NCBI GenBank assembly: GCA_963989245.1
Contig: OZ022339.1
Location: 92,865,142-92,929,141 of the forward strand
Reading direction: 5' to 3'
DNA length: 64,000 bases
From: Nansenia antarctica
Taxonomy: Eukaryota > Chordata > Actinopteri > Argentiniformes > Microstomatidae
How positions within the stretch are numbered: position 1 is the stretch's first letter; every line of letters begins with the position of its first letter. The position numbers were made by a program, and so were the translations under genes. Positions 1 through 9,270 of the stretch are shown in pieces. A model generated the notes under the pieces. That model made no database searches. It was not told the DNA's origin and saw only the letters and a list, made by a program, of their open reading frames with translations.

Positions 1-928
1 CCAGCGTAGTCTGGCCCTGGTAGAGCACAATGTCATGTACAAAACCATCCTCAGAGGCCCTGGAAAATAATTTAAAACCCCACTTGTCTGGCTTGGACTT
101 GATATACTGCCTCAGGTTTCCGGCTGTCTTTCCTTTGTAAGCAACCATCACCTCATCCACCGATTGTTTGGGTGTCTGCGGCTCACGCCTGAATGCAGTG
201 TTGAGGAAATCAAACAATGGCCGTATCTTGAAGAAGCGGTCGATGGTGCCAGGGAGCTCGGTGTTGTCATTGAAATGGACAACTCTTTTCAGCAGCCTGA
301 ACCTCTTGGATGACATCAGGTCGACAACTTGAGGGACCCTGGTCTCCATGGCCCAGTAATCTTCCACAGCTGAGAGCTCAGCAATCCCCATATAGATGAG
401 GATGGCCAGAAAGGTCATTATTTCATCCTCATTGGTGGTGAAGGTGGTGTTGATATCCTTTTGAGAGGTGTACAGGTTGGTTTGGTATGTGATATGCCTA
501 ATGACGTCAGGGCTAAAGTACCTCATGAAGTATTGAAAAGGGGTTTCAATGTGGTCCGGGGGGTTGTGCTGGTATTCAGGCAGGGCTGCGTTGTCCAGGT
601 CAACTTTGTGCCAGGTGGTTGGCCTGGCTGCTGACTTCCTGGGTTTGGTGGGCCTCTTGGCTTGTGGTGCTGGCTGCTCGTCATCATCGTCGTCATCGTC
701 ATCATTGTCCTCAACCTGGAACACCTCCACTGCAGGCTGAATGCGCTTCCTCTTGGCTCTTCCAAGGCCTGTGTCACTTGGGCCTGGAAGGTCATGGTTG
801 TGGGTGGGCAGAACAAAGTCAGGGTCTGCCACATCTACATCGTCCTCTTCATCACTGATGGCAGGGTGGGCTGGCACAACAACATTCTCCCTCCTCTTGC
901 CATAAAACATCTTGGTAGAAATCCCCAT
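1..928 (-). CDS. piggyBac-family transposase, 5' part, runs off the window
   Basis: Reading the minus strand from the ATG at 928 gives 309 open codons to the window edge with no stop. Residues 71-84 are an acidic run (E, D, N). Residues about 130-245 look like the piggyBac N-terminal region (FMRYFSPDVI; an ILIYMG segment; MSSKRFRLL). The first catalytic aspartate of the DDD triad is probably D258 in SVDEVMVAYKGK, followed by the family's KPDKWGFKLF strand. The family cuts and pastes DNA at TTAA sites and acts in the nucleus. The later catalytic aspartates and the C-terminal cysteine-rich domain lie outside the window, so activity cannot be judged. A second in-frame ATG is at 910. It could also be a domesticated PGBD-type gene, but the terminal repeat at 1651-1659 argues for a transposon. 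Confidence 0.85.
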   Translation of the reverse strand, partial: MGISTKMFYGKRRENVVVPAHPAISDEEDDVDVADPDFVLPTHNHDLPGPSDTGLGRAKRKRIQPAVEVFQVEDNDDDDDDDDEQPAPQAKRPTKPRKSAARPTTWHKVDLDNAALPEYQHNPPDHIETPFQYFMRYFSPDVIRHITYQTNLYTSQKDINTTFTTNEDEIMTFLAILIYMGIAELSAVEDYWAMETRVPQVVDLMSSKRFRLLKRVVHFNDNTELPGTIDRFFKIRPLFDFLNTAFRREPQTPKQSVDEVMVAYKGKTAGNLRQYIKSKPDKWGFKLFSRASEDGFVHDIVLYQGQTTL

Positions 929-1650
929 GTGCTAAAAATTAAACAATAAAACATAAAACAACTGTTATAAGGTCATAAAACTGACAAAATAGATCCAATA
1001 GAATGTCATTCACTATTTATAGCATTACATTTTCTAGAAATTGGTTAAGCTTCTCACCGAAACACTGTATAGTGTTTTACAAACCTTTGACAACATTATA
1101 ACATAATAATAATAACAATAATAATACATCAGGTAAATATCACACAGTTCCACTTTCACTTTTTGACCCCTTCGAGTGAGCGCGTTTGTTTGCAAGTTTA
1201 CCACACGGACATTCTATGCTAACGCTAGGTGCTACATGGTTAGGGTGAATGACTAATAATAGTGCGTTCTTTTTTCATGCCGTAATTTCACTAATTTCAC
1301 AATGTCCTCCACAAACAACACACGTCATCATTTAGCACAACTATTCAAACATAGAATGTGTGAGTTTTGTCAACTTACCATGGTTACTTTCGAAGTTTCA
1401 CCGTTATTAGTGAAGCAAACGGAGCCGAAATACCCGCTTTTCCGCCTTCAGAGAAAAGAGGAGGTTTCGAGATGTCCCAGGCCTCTGCTGATTGGTCAAA
1501 TGCCACGATGGCGCGAATGCTGACAAAGAGGGATCTTCGCTGATTGTCTGGGTGGAAACCATATGCTATTTGACCTCACTGTTTCACTGTTACGCGAGTG
1601 GGACGCCATTTGTAGTGTGTGCGGAAGTTACCTAAAACGGTTATTTGCCC
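929..1650 (-). other. Non-coding 5' leader of the piggyBac element
   Basis: AT-rich sequence between the transposase start and the element end. I see no gene. The open frame on the plus strand near 1302-1523 has no recognisable protein features. Confidence 0.5.
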
Positions 1651-1663
1651 GATAAAGGGTTAA
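1651..1663 (-). mobile_element. piggyBac terminal inverted repeat tip and TTAA target
   Basis: On the minus strand TTAA (1660-1663) is followed directly by CCCTTTATC, the usual form of a piggyBac end: a TTAA target duplication and a CCC-starting terminal repeat. It lies about 720 bases upstream of the transposase start, in the right orientation to be the 5' end. Confidence 0.75.
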
Positions 1664-1790
1664 ATCTCTTGAAGTAGAAGTGGAATTCCATCAGTAAATT
1701 CCTCCGCTCTTGTCGTTCTAGAACTCCAACGGCTGCTACTCTGGCCTGGGCAGCGTTCTAGAACTCTGGCCTGGTCAGCGGTGTCAGTAG

Positions 1791-1883
1791 CAGGCTGTGG
1801 ACCTGGGGAGATTCTTCATCAGGGAGTTCTACACCGTCTTTGACAGACAGAACAACATGGTGGGTCTGGCCCAGGCAGTGTAA
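1791..1883 (+). pseudogene. C-terminal exon fragment of an A1 aspartic peptidase
   Basis: Thirty open codons ending in TAA encode a match to the last segment of pepsin/cathepsin D-type peptidases: LGRFFIREFYTVFDRQNNMVGLA, where the family has L-G-D-x-F-I-x-x-Y-Y-x-V-F-D-R-x-N-N-x-V-G-x-A. The Asp after LG is replaced by Arg. A CAG just before 1791 could be a splice acceptor. No other peptidase exon is visible, neither catalytic DTG/DSG motif is present, and the piggyBac element begins 130 bases upstream. I read it as an orphan exon; if the window were extended to the left it might prove to be the end of a real gene. It is too short to tell nothepsin, cathepsin D/E or pepsin apart. Confidence 0.6.
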
Positions 1884-2558
1884 GCAGAACCAGACACACC
1901 TCCACAGAGCTCAAATATCCCCTAACAATAAGTCCTCTAATAGAGAGTAGTATGTTTTATTTGATTCTAGAAACTATGGAGAAGATCAAAGATGAAAAGA
2001 TGTGCATAACTGCCTATTAATTAAATATATTTGAACATTGCAAAAACATTGTCTGTGTAATTGATTTTTTTGGGTGTATGGGTGATCTATGTATCTGAGA
2101 GCTCATGTAGTGTGGTCACAGTACAGTCAAGCGACCATCTTTGCTTGCTGCCGTTAAGGGCAGAGGCAATAGAAATCACTTCACGTCTTTTCTAACAGAC
2201 CAGTTATTTTGTATCTGAACAGGCACCAACATTAGGCTGTATCTTTTGACTTTTCAAGCTCTTTCGTTGAGGTAGAACCGTCCTCTTAGAGGTGGAACCT
2301 TTCTGTAATGTAAGAAAAAACTGGGAAAAGCAGGGAAGTTGGACGGATGCCGGTGGTATTCCGCCCTGCAGCTGTGCTGCAACTGCTTACAGTTATTGCT
2401 GTAGAACTTGTTACCTTTCAGAAGGACGCAAAAAGGTGACATCACTGACAACTTACTGTAAAGTTCGCCTACAGGTGAATGATTGTAGATAATCATGATG
2501 AGACTGGTCATGCCGAGGGCTCTTGTGTGCAGCGCTGGTTCAGCCCGTGGATCAGTAT
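1884..2558. other. No gene seen
   Basis: Possibly the 3' untranslated sequence of the peptidase exon, then unique AT-rich DNA. Short open frames on both strands near 2254-2511 are each other's shadows. Confidence 0.4.
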
Positions 2559-3441
2559 AAGGTGTTTATCTTGCTAGTTTAGACACTGTGTAACCTGTGT
2601 ATCTTAATATAAGGTGTTTATCTTGCTAGTTTAGACACTGTGTAACCTGGGTATCTTAATATAAGGTGTTTATCTTGCTAGTTTAGACACCGTGTAACCT
2701 GGGTATCTTAATATAAGGTGTTTATCTTGCTAGTTTAGACACCGTGTAACCTGTGTATCTTAATATAAGGTGTTTATCTTGCTAGTTTAGACACCGTGTA
2801 ACCTGGGTATCTTAATATAAGGTGTTTATCTTGCTAGTTTAGACACCGTGTAACCTGTGTATCTTAATATAAGGTGTTTATCTTGCTAGTTTAGACACAG
2901 TGTAACCTGGGTATCTTAATATAAGGTGTTTATCTTGCTAGTTTAGACACCGTGTAACCTGGGTATCTTAATATAAGGTGTTTATCTTGCTAGTTTAGAC
3001 ACCGTGTAACCTGGGTATCTTAATATAAGGTGTTTATCTTGCTAGTTTAGACACTGTGTAACCTGGGTATCTTAATATAAGGTGTTTATCTTGCTAGTTT
3101 AGACACTGTGTAACCTGTGTATCTTAATATAAGGTGTTTATCTTGCTAGTTTAGACACCGTGTAACCTGTGTATCTTAATATAAGGTGTTTATCTTGCTA
3201 GTTTAGACACTGTGTAACCTGGGTATCTTAATATAAGGTGTTTATCTTGCTAGTTTAGACACTGTGTAACCTGTGTATCTTAATATAAGGTGTTTATCTT
3301 GCTAGTTTAGACACAGTGTAACCTGGGTATCTTAATATACGGTGTTTATCTTGCTAGTTTAGACACCGTGTAACCTGTGTATCTTAATATAAGGTGTTTA
3401 TCTTGCTAGTTTAGACATTGTGTACCTGTGTATCTTAATAT
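2559..3441. repeat. 52-bp minisatellite, about 17 copies
   Basis: Unit begins AAGGTGTTTATCTTGCTAG and ends in GTATCTTAATAT, repeated head to tail with period 52. Variation is confined to a few sites: CTGTG/CCGTG/CAGTG after TTAGACA, and CCTGTG/CCTGGG. The last copy has a one-base deletion. All frames are stopped. Confidence 0.97.
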
Positions 3442-3599
3442 CCCAAATCACTATCATTCTCGTATCTCCTGTAAGAGCTAATAGTTCCTCTGCTGTTTAT
3501 GGTTCTCTCAAAGCAAACAGGCTTTTAGAGAAACAAGTTTAGTTGATGTCCGTAGACCCATGTCTACAGAACAAGCAAAGTCATAATTTGCCATCAATC

Positions 3600-3735
3600 C
3601 ACACATAATACCCCAGAATGACAAAGTGAAAAAACATTTTTAGACATTTCAGGACATTTATTGATTTGCTCTGACAGTTCAGTTTTGCATCTAAAATGCA
3701 AAAATTATCTGAAAAAAACATGCAACATTTTTAGG
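3600..3735. mobile_element. Tc1-like element non-coding fragment
   Basis: The text ACATAATACCCCAGAATGACAAAGTG followed by an AT-rich stretch resembles the untranslated part of fish Tc1/mariner elements (usual form: AATACCCCATAATGACAAAG). No transposase and no terminal repeat pair are visible. Called from recalled family sequence only. Confidence 0.4.
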
Positions 3736-3794
3736 GTTAGTGTTAAGCCTAAGCCTAGTGTTAACCCTAAGCCTGCCATCTTTGCTGTCCTTAC

Positions 3795-3983
3795 TCTTTC
3801 TTCTGCCACTCGGGCCTTCTCTGCCATGTACCTGGCCTGGGCTTCCTCCATCTCCCTCTTCCAGACCCCTTGTTCTTCCTTTCTTTCTTCTGCCTCTCGG
3901 GCCTTCTCTGCCATGTAGAGCTCTTGCTCCGCCTTTCTTTGGTTCGCCTCCAACAGCAGGGCAGCCTGGGCCTCTTTACACTC
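3795..3983 (-). CDS. Coiled-coil gene, downstream exon (copy A)
   Basis: An open exon of 63 codons, phase 0 at both ends, bounded on the minus strand by an acceptor (GTATGTCCACAG before GAGTGT) and a donor (AGA before GTAAGG, 3789-3794). It encodes a charged helix rich in Glu, Lys, Arg, Ala and Gln (starting ECKEAQAALLLEANQRKAEQ) with a heptad-like spacing expected of a coiled coil. It duplicates the exon at 4497-4775 but holds one internal repeat fewer. I do not recognise the gene. Confidence 0.5.
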
Positions 3984-4496
3984 CTGTGGACATACAGTGA
4001 ACACACTTAAGGTGGAATCTCAAATGTATTTGGCAAGAGGGGTCCCTTGTCTTTTCTGAGAATAAAACCAGTCAGTTGTCTCCCCTCATCTTTGTGTATT
4101 GTCTATTTTTAGCAATCCTAAATAGGGTGAGTGGGCAGTTATCAAATACAGTACCATAGTCCTTTGAAACTCCCCGATGGAGATAACAGAGCTATCACTC
4201 TGATAAACAATCCACCCCTCCACATACCCCACTGAACTATTGCCCCCCCTCGCACACACACACACACACACACACACTTGACTATGACTCTCAGTACCCC
4301 CCCCCCACCTTAGGATACTAGTATAGACAATGGAAAATGCCTACACTATGATGACAATGACAATACGTAATAATGGCTGCTCATCCCTGGTTAATGTGAT
4401 CACTCTATAACCTTTGCACTACTGATGTACATTACTACCTTTGTACTACTGTATATTGCACATTGCACATGTCTCCTGACATGGGGTGGGTCTTAC

Positions 4497-4775
4497 CTTC
4501 TCCACAGAAGCATATGAAGCCTGGGCTGCCATGTACCTGGCCTGGACTTCCTCCATCTCCCTCTTCCAGACCCCTTGTTCTTCCTTTCTTTCTTCTGCCA
4601 CTCGGGCCTTCTCTGCCATGTACCTGGCCTGGGCTTCCTCCATCTCCCTCTTCCAGACCCCTTGTTCTTCCTTTCTTTCTTCTGCCACTCGGGACTTCTC
4701 TGCCATGTAGAGCTCTTGCTCCGCCTTTCTTTGGTTCGCCTCCAACAGCAGGGCAGCCTGGGCCTCTTTACACTC
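4497..4775 (-). CDS. Coiled-coil gene, middle exon (copy B)
   Basis: An open exon of 93 codons, phase 0 to phase 0, with an acceptor at 4776-4777 (CCACAG before GAGTGT) and a donor at 4491-4496 (GAGAAG before GTAAGA). The protein is a Glu/Lys/Arg helix containing two near-identical 28-residue internal repeats (AEKARVAEERKEEQGVWKRE plus EMEE[A/V]QARYM), then ASYASVEK at the 3' end. The same VEK-GTAAGA ending is used by the upstream Ala-rich exon, which supports both as exons of one gene. No catalytic motif or membrane segment. Confidence 0.55.
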
Positions 4776-5270
4776 CTGTGGACATACAGTGAACACACTT
4801 AAGGTGCAATCTCAAATGTATTTGGCAAGAGGGGTCCCTTGTCTTTTCTGAGAATAAAACCAGTCAGTTGTCTCCCCTCATCTTTGTGTATTGTCTATTT
4901 TTAGCAATCCTAAATAGGGTGAGTGGGCAGTTATCAAATACAGTACCATAGTCCTTTGAAACTCCCCGATGGAGATAACAGAGCTATCACTCTGATAAAC
5001 AATCCACCCCTCCACATACCCCACTGAACTATTGCCCCCCCTCGCACACACACACACACACACTTGACTATGACTCTCAGTACCCCCCCCACCTTAGGAT
5101 ACTATAGACAATGGAAAATGCCTACACTATGATGACAATGACAATACTTAATAATGGCTGCTCATCCCTGGTTAATGTGATCACTCTATAACCTTTGCAC
5201 TACTGATGTACATTACTACCTTTGTACTACTGTATATTGCACATTGCACATGTCTCCTGGTGGGTCTTAC

Positions 5271-6029
5271 CTTCTCCACAGAAGCATATGTAGCCTGGGC
5301 TGCGCTCTGGACCTGTGGGGCTGCGCTTTGGGCTGCTCCCTGGGGGGCTGCTCTCTGGACCTGTGGGGCTGCTCCCTGTGGGGCGGCTGTCTGGGCCTGG
5401 GCCAGTCTCTCGACTGCTTTCTGGGCCTGTCGGGCTGCTCTCAGGTCCTGGGCTTTTTTCTCGGCCCATCGGGCTGCTTTCTTGGCTTCCCTCTGGGCCC
5501 ATGGGTCTGCTTTGGGACTCTGGGCTTCTCTCCAGGTACGGGCTGCTCTCTCGTCTGCTGTCTGGGCTGCTCTCAGGGCCTGGACTACTATCTGGTCCTG
5601 GGCTTCTCTCAGGTCCTGGGCTGCTCTCTGGTCCTGTGGGGCTGCTGTCAGGGCCTGGGCTGCTGTCTGGGCCTGGGCCAGTATCTCTTCTGCTCTCTGG
5701 GCCTGTCGGGCTGCTCTCTCGGCTTCACCCTGGGCCCAGTTGACTGCTGTGGGACTCTGGGCCTCTCTCTGGGTACGGGCTGCTTTCTGGGCTGCTGTGT
5801 GGGCAGCTCTCTGGGCCTGGGCTACTACTGCTCTCTTGGCCTGGCTGGCTTCTCTCTGGAGTGCCTCTACCTGCGGGATGCCTACCTGGGCCACATTGGC
5901 ATATGAAGCCTTGGGCTGGTTGTCCGCGGGGGCAGCCATGGCCATAGAGGCAGAGGTGGCCTCGGGTTCAGCCTTGACCTCTAGGAGGGGGGCTGCTCCC
6001 TGGACCTGGTTGTCCTCGGGGGTGGCCAT
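5271..6029 (-). CDS. Coiled-coil gene, large Ala/Gln-rich exon
   Basis: 253 open codons from the ATG at 6029 to a donor at 5265-5270 (GAGAAG before GTAAGA). After about 60 residues of A/E/P-rich sequence, including a SYANVAQ segment, the rest is an Ala/Gln/Arg/Glu-rich helix made of imperfect 11-22 residue repeats of the type AQxAAxxLxxA and AERAARQAQRAEE. A pyrimidine-rich acceptor lies upstream (6086-6110), but in this frame a TGA (6069-6071) lies between it and the ATG. So either the ATG is a start or the acceptor joins another frame. Sequence near the start (MATPEDNQ, MAAPADNQ) resembles MAAPRDNN in the exon at 7035-7227, suggesting duplicated starts. The product is unknown. Confidence 0.5.
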
Positions 6030-6974
6030 GATGGGGCAACCGTGGCCACAGAGGCATTGGTGGCCTCGTCACCCGAGCAGACCTGCTGCAGGAGCAGAAC
6101 AGAGGAGGTGTGGCATCATTCATGGCTACATGGTTACACAAAACTGATATAACTGCAGGGACGTGTGCTAATGGTGATGGTTACACTTACAGTTACAGGT
6201 CTGTCCCCTCTATCCTCCTGCTTCCTCCCAGTCCTCCTGCTCATGGCTACAATATGAAAAACAAGGAAGAGAATGTGAAATTACGTATTTTAGATATATA
6301 TTATTATTATAGAATTACTTGTCCCCTATGAGTTCATGGATGACTGTGAGGCTGTTTGAACTTCAAAAGTGACTGACTGTTGATATTGCGCGACATTATG
6401 ATTGAAGCATCAGTTGTCATGACAACAGGTGCAACGTGGCAAAAAGCCATATCCTTGTAGTATTTCTACCTCAAAAAAGTATGGCTAGGACGTCGGGTTG
6501 TAAAGCGAAAGCTTCTTTATATAAAAGATCTGTTGGCCTACACTTTTGATCACTTTCAAACAATAAAAGAGCTATTTGATATTCATTTTAATTCTGGACG
6601 TTACAATTTGCATTTCTCAAAACCAACAAACTAAACTGTCAACTTCCATGACGTCTTGCCGCAAGGCCTCCTGGGACCTGCAGTTCTACCTATTCTTAGC
6701 CAATACAACAGAAATGTACTTCTTTATGTTATGTAATATATATTAATTAATTAATTAATTAATCTCTTTTAATTGTCAATCATGTAACATATGAATTAAT
6801 CCTGTAACCTATAAAGTTAATCATGTAACCTATACAGTTACAACAATCCTATGAATACAGTCAGGCCATCAACCCCATAGACTTTTACTTGTCAAGGCAC
6901 ATTTTTTATGTGCAAATCTGTAATTCAAGACTCTCTGGTAATTTACGCACAAGACCCACGTTGATCTCTTCTCA

Positions 6975-6977
<3 letters not shown>

Positions 6978-7034
<57 letters not shown>
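6978..7034. repeat. (CA)n microsatellite
   Basis: An uninterrupted CA run directly after the first exon of the coiled-coil gene. Shorter CA runs lie at 4256-4276 and 5045-5064. Confidence 0.98.
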
Positions 7035-7035
<1 letters not shown>

Positions 7036-7227
7036 ACTGGGTTGGTCCTCCAGGCTGGCTGCTGTCTGGGCCTTGTTGTTGTCCCTGGGGGCGGCCATGA
7101 TGGGGGCGGCATTCATGGCTTTGGTTAAGGTGATCTCCTCATCGTCTGACTCATTTTCCAACCTCCAAGCTTCGTCAAAATTAAAGCCTCCCTGACCTCC
7201 CTGACTCTTCTTCTTTTTATTTGGCAT
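7035..7227 (-). CDS. Probable first exon of the coiled-coil gene
   Basis: From the ATG at 7227 (context CAGAAATGC) it reads MPNKKKKSQGGQGGFNFDEA, then an acidic ESDDEE segment and MAAPRDNN, before running into a CA repeat on the plus strand (GTGTGT in this frame). No GTAAG-type donor is visible; the exon must end at or before the repeat. A basic start followed by acidic residues suggests a soluble intracellular protein. Unrecognised. It shares MA[A/T]P-x-DN with the next exon and sits in a duplicated block. Confidence 0.4.
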
Positions 7228-7350
7228 TTCTGACCAAGGACAGAGAATGTGAAATTACGTATTTTATATTTATATATTATTATTATAGAATTACTTGTCC
7301 CCTATGAGTTCATGGATGACTGTGAGGCTGTTTGAACTTCAAAAGTGACT

Positions 7351-8248
7351 GACGTTGCCCATCTGAGTGGAATACAAGTTCCAATAGCCACATCAGTTAC
7401 AGAGATGCATATGCTTCATACACATGTTTGAGGGCTTGAACTTAAGGCTTGAAGATTTATCAATTGGATTCTACAAAGGCAAAGTAAGGTCATCCCACTT
7501 CCTTTCTATGTTCCACATTAATATCACAGTGAGTACAGGGCAGGCTAGCTAGCTAGACATTAATAATATCACTAATATCACAAGACCATAGATTTTGACA
7601 AGTAGCTAACACAGGCTTACCTTGCTTGTGTCACGGTGTGTTGCTCCTTCTCGAAGTTCAACTGGCCTGATACACTGGCGCCTGGCTTAGCAGACATTTG
7701 ATTGTGACGTCCTCTCGACTGTTGACTATGATGTCATAATGCATGTTTTCTGAACATTCTGATCTCAGGAGCTCCATTTTTAACCAAAGAAAATTATTAA
7801 AAACAATGATAATAATACAAATAATAATATTAAAAAGCCCCATATGTATTCATCTCTCATTCTGATGATTAAAGCATTAAAGCCCTCGAAAATAATATGA
7901 TATCATCAAAATATCATCATGATCAAAATGCAGGGTTCCTGCAAGTTTTGAAAAATAGACATGGGTCCATGAAAGTGCTTGAATTTCCCTCTCTCTCAAT
8001 GTTTGTTTTGTTTTAGAGAGGGAGAGACTCTCTAACTCAATTATTTTGAACGTAATGTTAGTAAATATGCTCCGTTACGCTGTCTGCATGTCTCTCCCGC
8101 TATCTGAGTCGCACCACGCACGCGCCTCAAGGACATTCCGGTGCAGGTTAAGCGGCAGCAAGCAGCTGGAGCTATGCCTGTATGCAAATGTACATGTCAG
8201 GATGTGTGGCTCACTAAAGACATTCACAAGCAATGGATTATTAAAGAT
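7351..8248. other. No gene seen
   Basis: AT-rich unique sequence upstream of the coiled-coil gene. It could hold that gene's promoter, but I see no clear TATA or CpG-rich segment. Confidence 0.4.
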
Positions 8249-8256
8249 TCACTGAA

Positions 8257-9009
8257 CAGTGGAGGCTGGTGACTTCCAGAATTGAGGAGGCCACATTTTT
8301 TTTACCGCTTGCTCGCTTCACTCGCGATGGAATGTTCCCTGTTCTTCTTATCTGTCTTTGTTAAAAATTATTAATTTTTGTTTGGCGGTACTGAAGGGAT
8401 TGGGACACTCTCAAGATGGTGGATGAAGCAGCTTTTATTGCCTGCACAATGGGTCATCAAATAAACAAAACAATTGGCATGAATCTCTGGTCCGCCTGCA
8501 GCAGCTATTGTCCCTTCTGCTCAGGCTCATAACATTCACCACAACATATTAGTGACATGTCAAAAGCACTCAAACACTATGTCAATCAGACACACAACAT
8601 ACAATTCAGAACAATACTTCATCCATTTCTAATATTTATCCTGCAGAACAGCACTCATACGCGTGTGGCGGAAAAAGGTACTACACGGAGGCCAGGCCTC
8701 CTGTGCCCACCCATTTTCAGTGATTTGGACAATCACATATTGCCATGAAAAAAATTGCATTACATTGACTTCTATGAGAAACCACTTTCCGACAGGAGGC
8801 CTGGCCTCCGTGTAGTACCTTTTTCCGCCACACGCGTGTATGAGTGCTGTTCTGCAGGATAAATATTAGAAATGGATGAAGTATTGTTCTGAATTGTATG
8901 TTGTGCGTCTGATAAAAAATATAATTATTGCTTTTTTAAATCTCTCTCTCTTCTCTCAAATTATTGGGGAGGCCAGGCCTCCTCCACCTCTATGGAGGAG
9001 CCTCCACTG
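8257..9009. mobile_element. hAT-type MITE with 8-bp target duplication
   Basis: 753 bp with ends CAGTGGAGGCTGGTG and GGAGGAGCCTCCACTG, an imperfect terminal inverted repeat. The flanks carry a perfect 8-bp duplication TCACTGAA at 8249-8256 and 9010-9017, the length made by hAT transposases. No transposase is coded, so it moved with a transposase supplied elsewhere. Confidence 0.9.
8586..8912. repeat. Long internal hairpin of the MITE
   Basis: The left arm 8586-8704 is the reverse complement of the right arm 8792-8912 except for about one substitution and a two-base indel. The loop is about 87 bases. Each arm is about 120 bases and contains GGCGGAAAAAGGTACTACAC. A transcript across it would fold into a near-perfect double strand. 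Confidence 0.95.
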
Positions 9010-9159
9010 TCACTGAACCTACATATGGCCCGATGCAAAGCCTGCTAAGGCAAATGGATCAAACTTGATGCGATGGGCGAAGCTGCATTTGACGAGCCAC
9101 GCTGCTGGAGCGACACACAAGAGATGTTAGAGCTACAAGGACAACAACACCATTTTGCA

Positions 9160-9270
9160 CCACTAAATACATGTTCATTCTATCATTAAATACATGTTCA
9201 TTCTATCATTAAATACATGTTCATTCTATCATTAAGAATAAATACATGTTCATTCTATCATTAAGAATCA
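9160..9270. repeat. 23-bp tandem repeat, about four copies
   Basis: Copies of TAAATACATGTTCATTCTATCAT; one copy is preceded by the short insertion TAAGAA. Confidence 0.9.

Larger units (their letters stand above)
3795..5260. repeat. Tandem duplication of about 790 bp (exon plus intron)
   Basis: The stretch around 3795-4480 recurs at about 4590-5265 with an offset of 786-792, including the coiled-coil exon, the CA repeat (4256-4276 and 5045-5064), the poly-C run and the GATGACAATGACAATA segment. The copies differ by only a few substitutions and by repeat-length changes, so the duplication is recent. Confidence 0.9.
6262..7350. repeat. Second duplicated block upstream of the coiled-coil exons
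   Basis: About 110 bases (GAGAATGTGAAATTACGTAT to TTCAAAAGTGACTGAC) occur at 6270-6377 and again at 7241-7350. The coding sequence just before each copy is also related. The gene's 5' region was therefore duplicated as well. Confidence 0.85.

Noticed and set aside
2559..3441. Regular 52-bp array considered as a CRISPR
   Set aside because: The whole 52 bases repeat; there are no unique spacers between constant repeats, and the genome is a vertebrate's.
5206..6147. 313-residue plus-strand frame rich in Trp, Ala and Cys
   Set aside because: Shadow of the Ala/Gln-rich exon on the minus strand, which has splice signals; the plus-strand composition is an artefact of the repeated codons.
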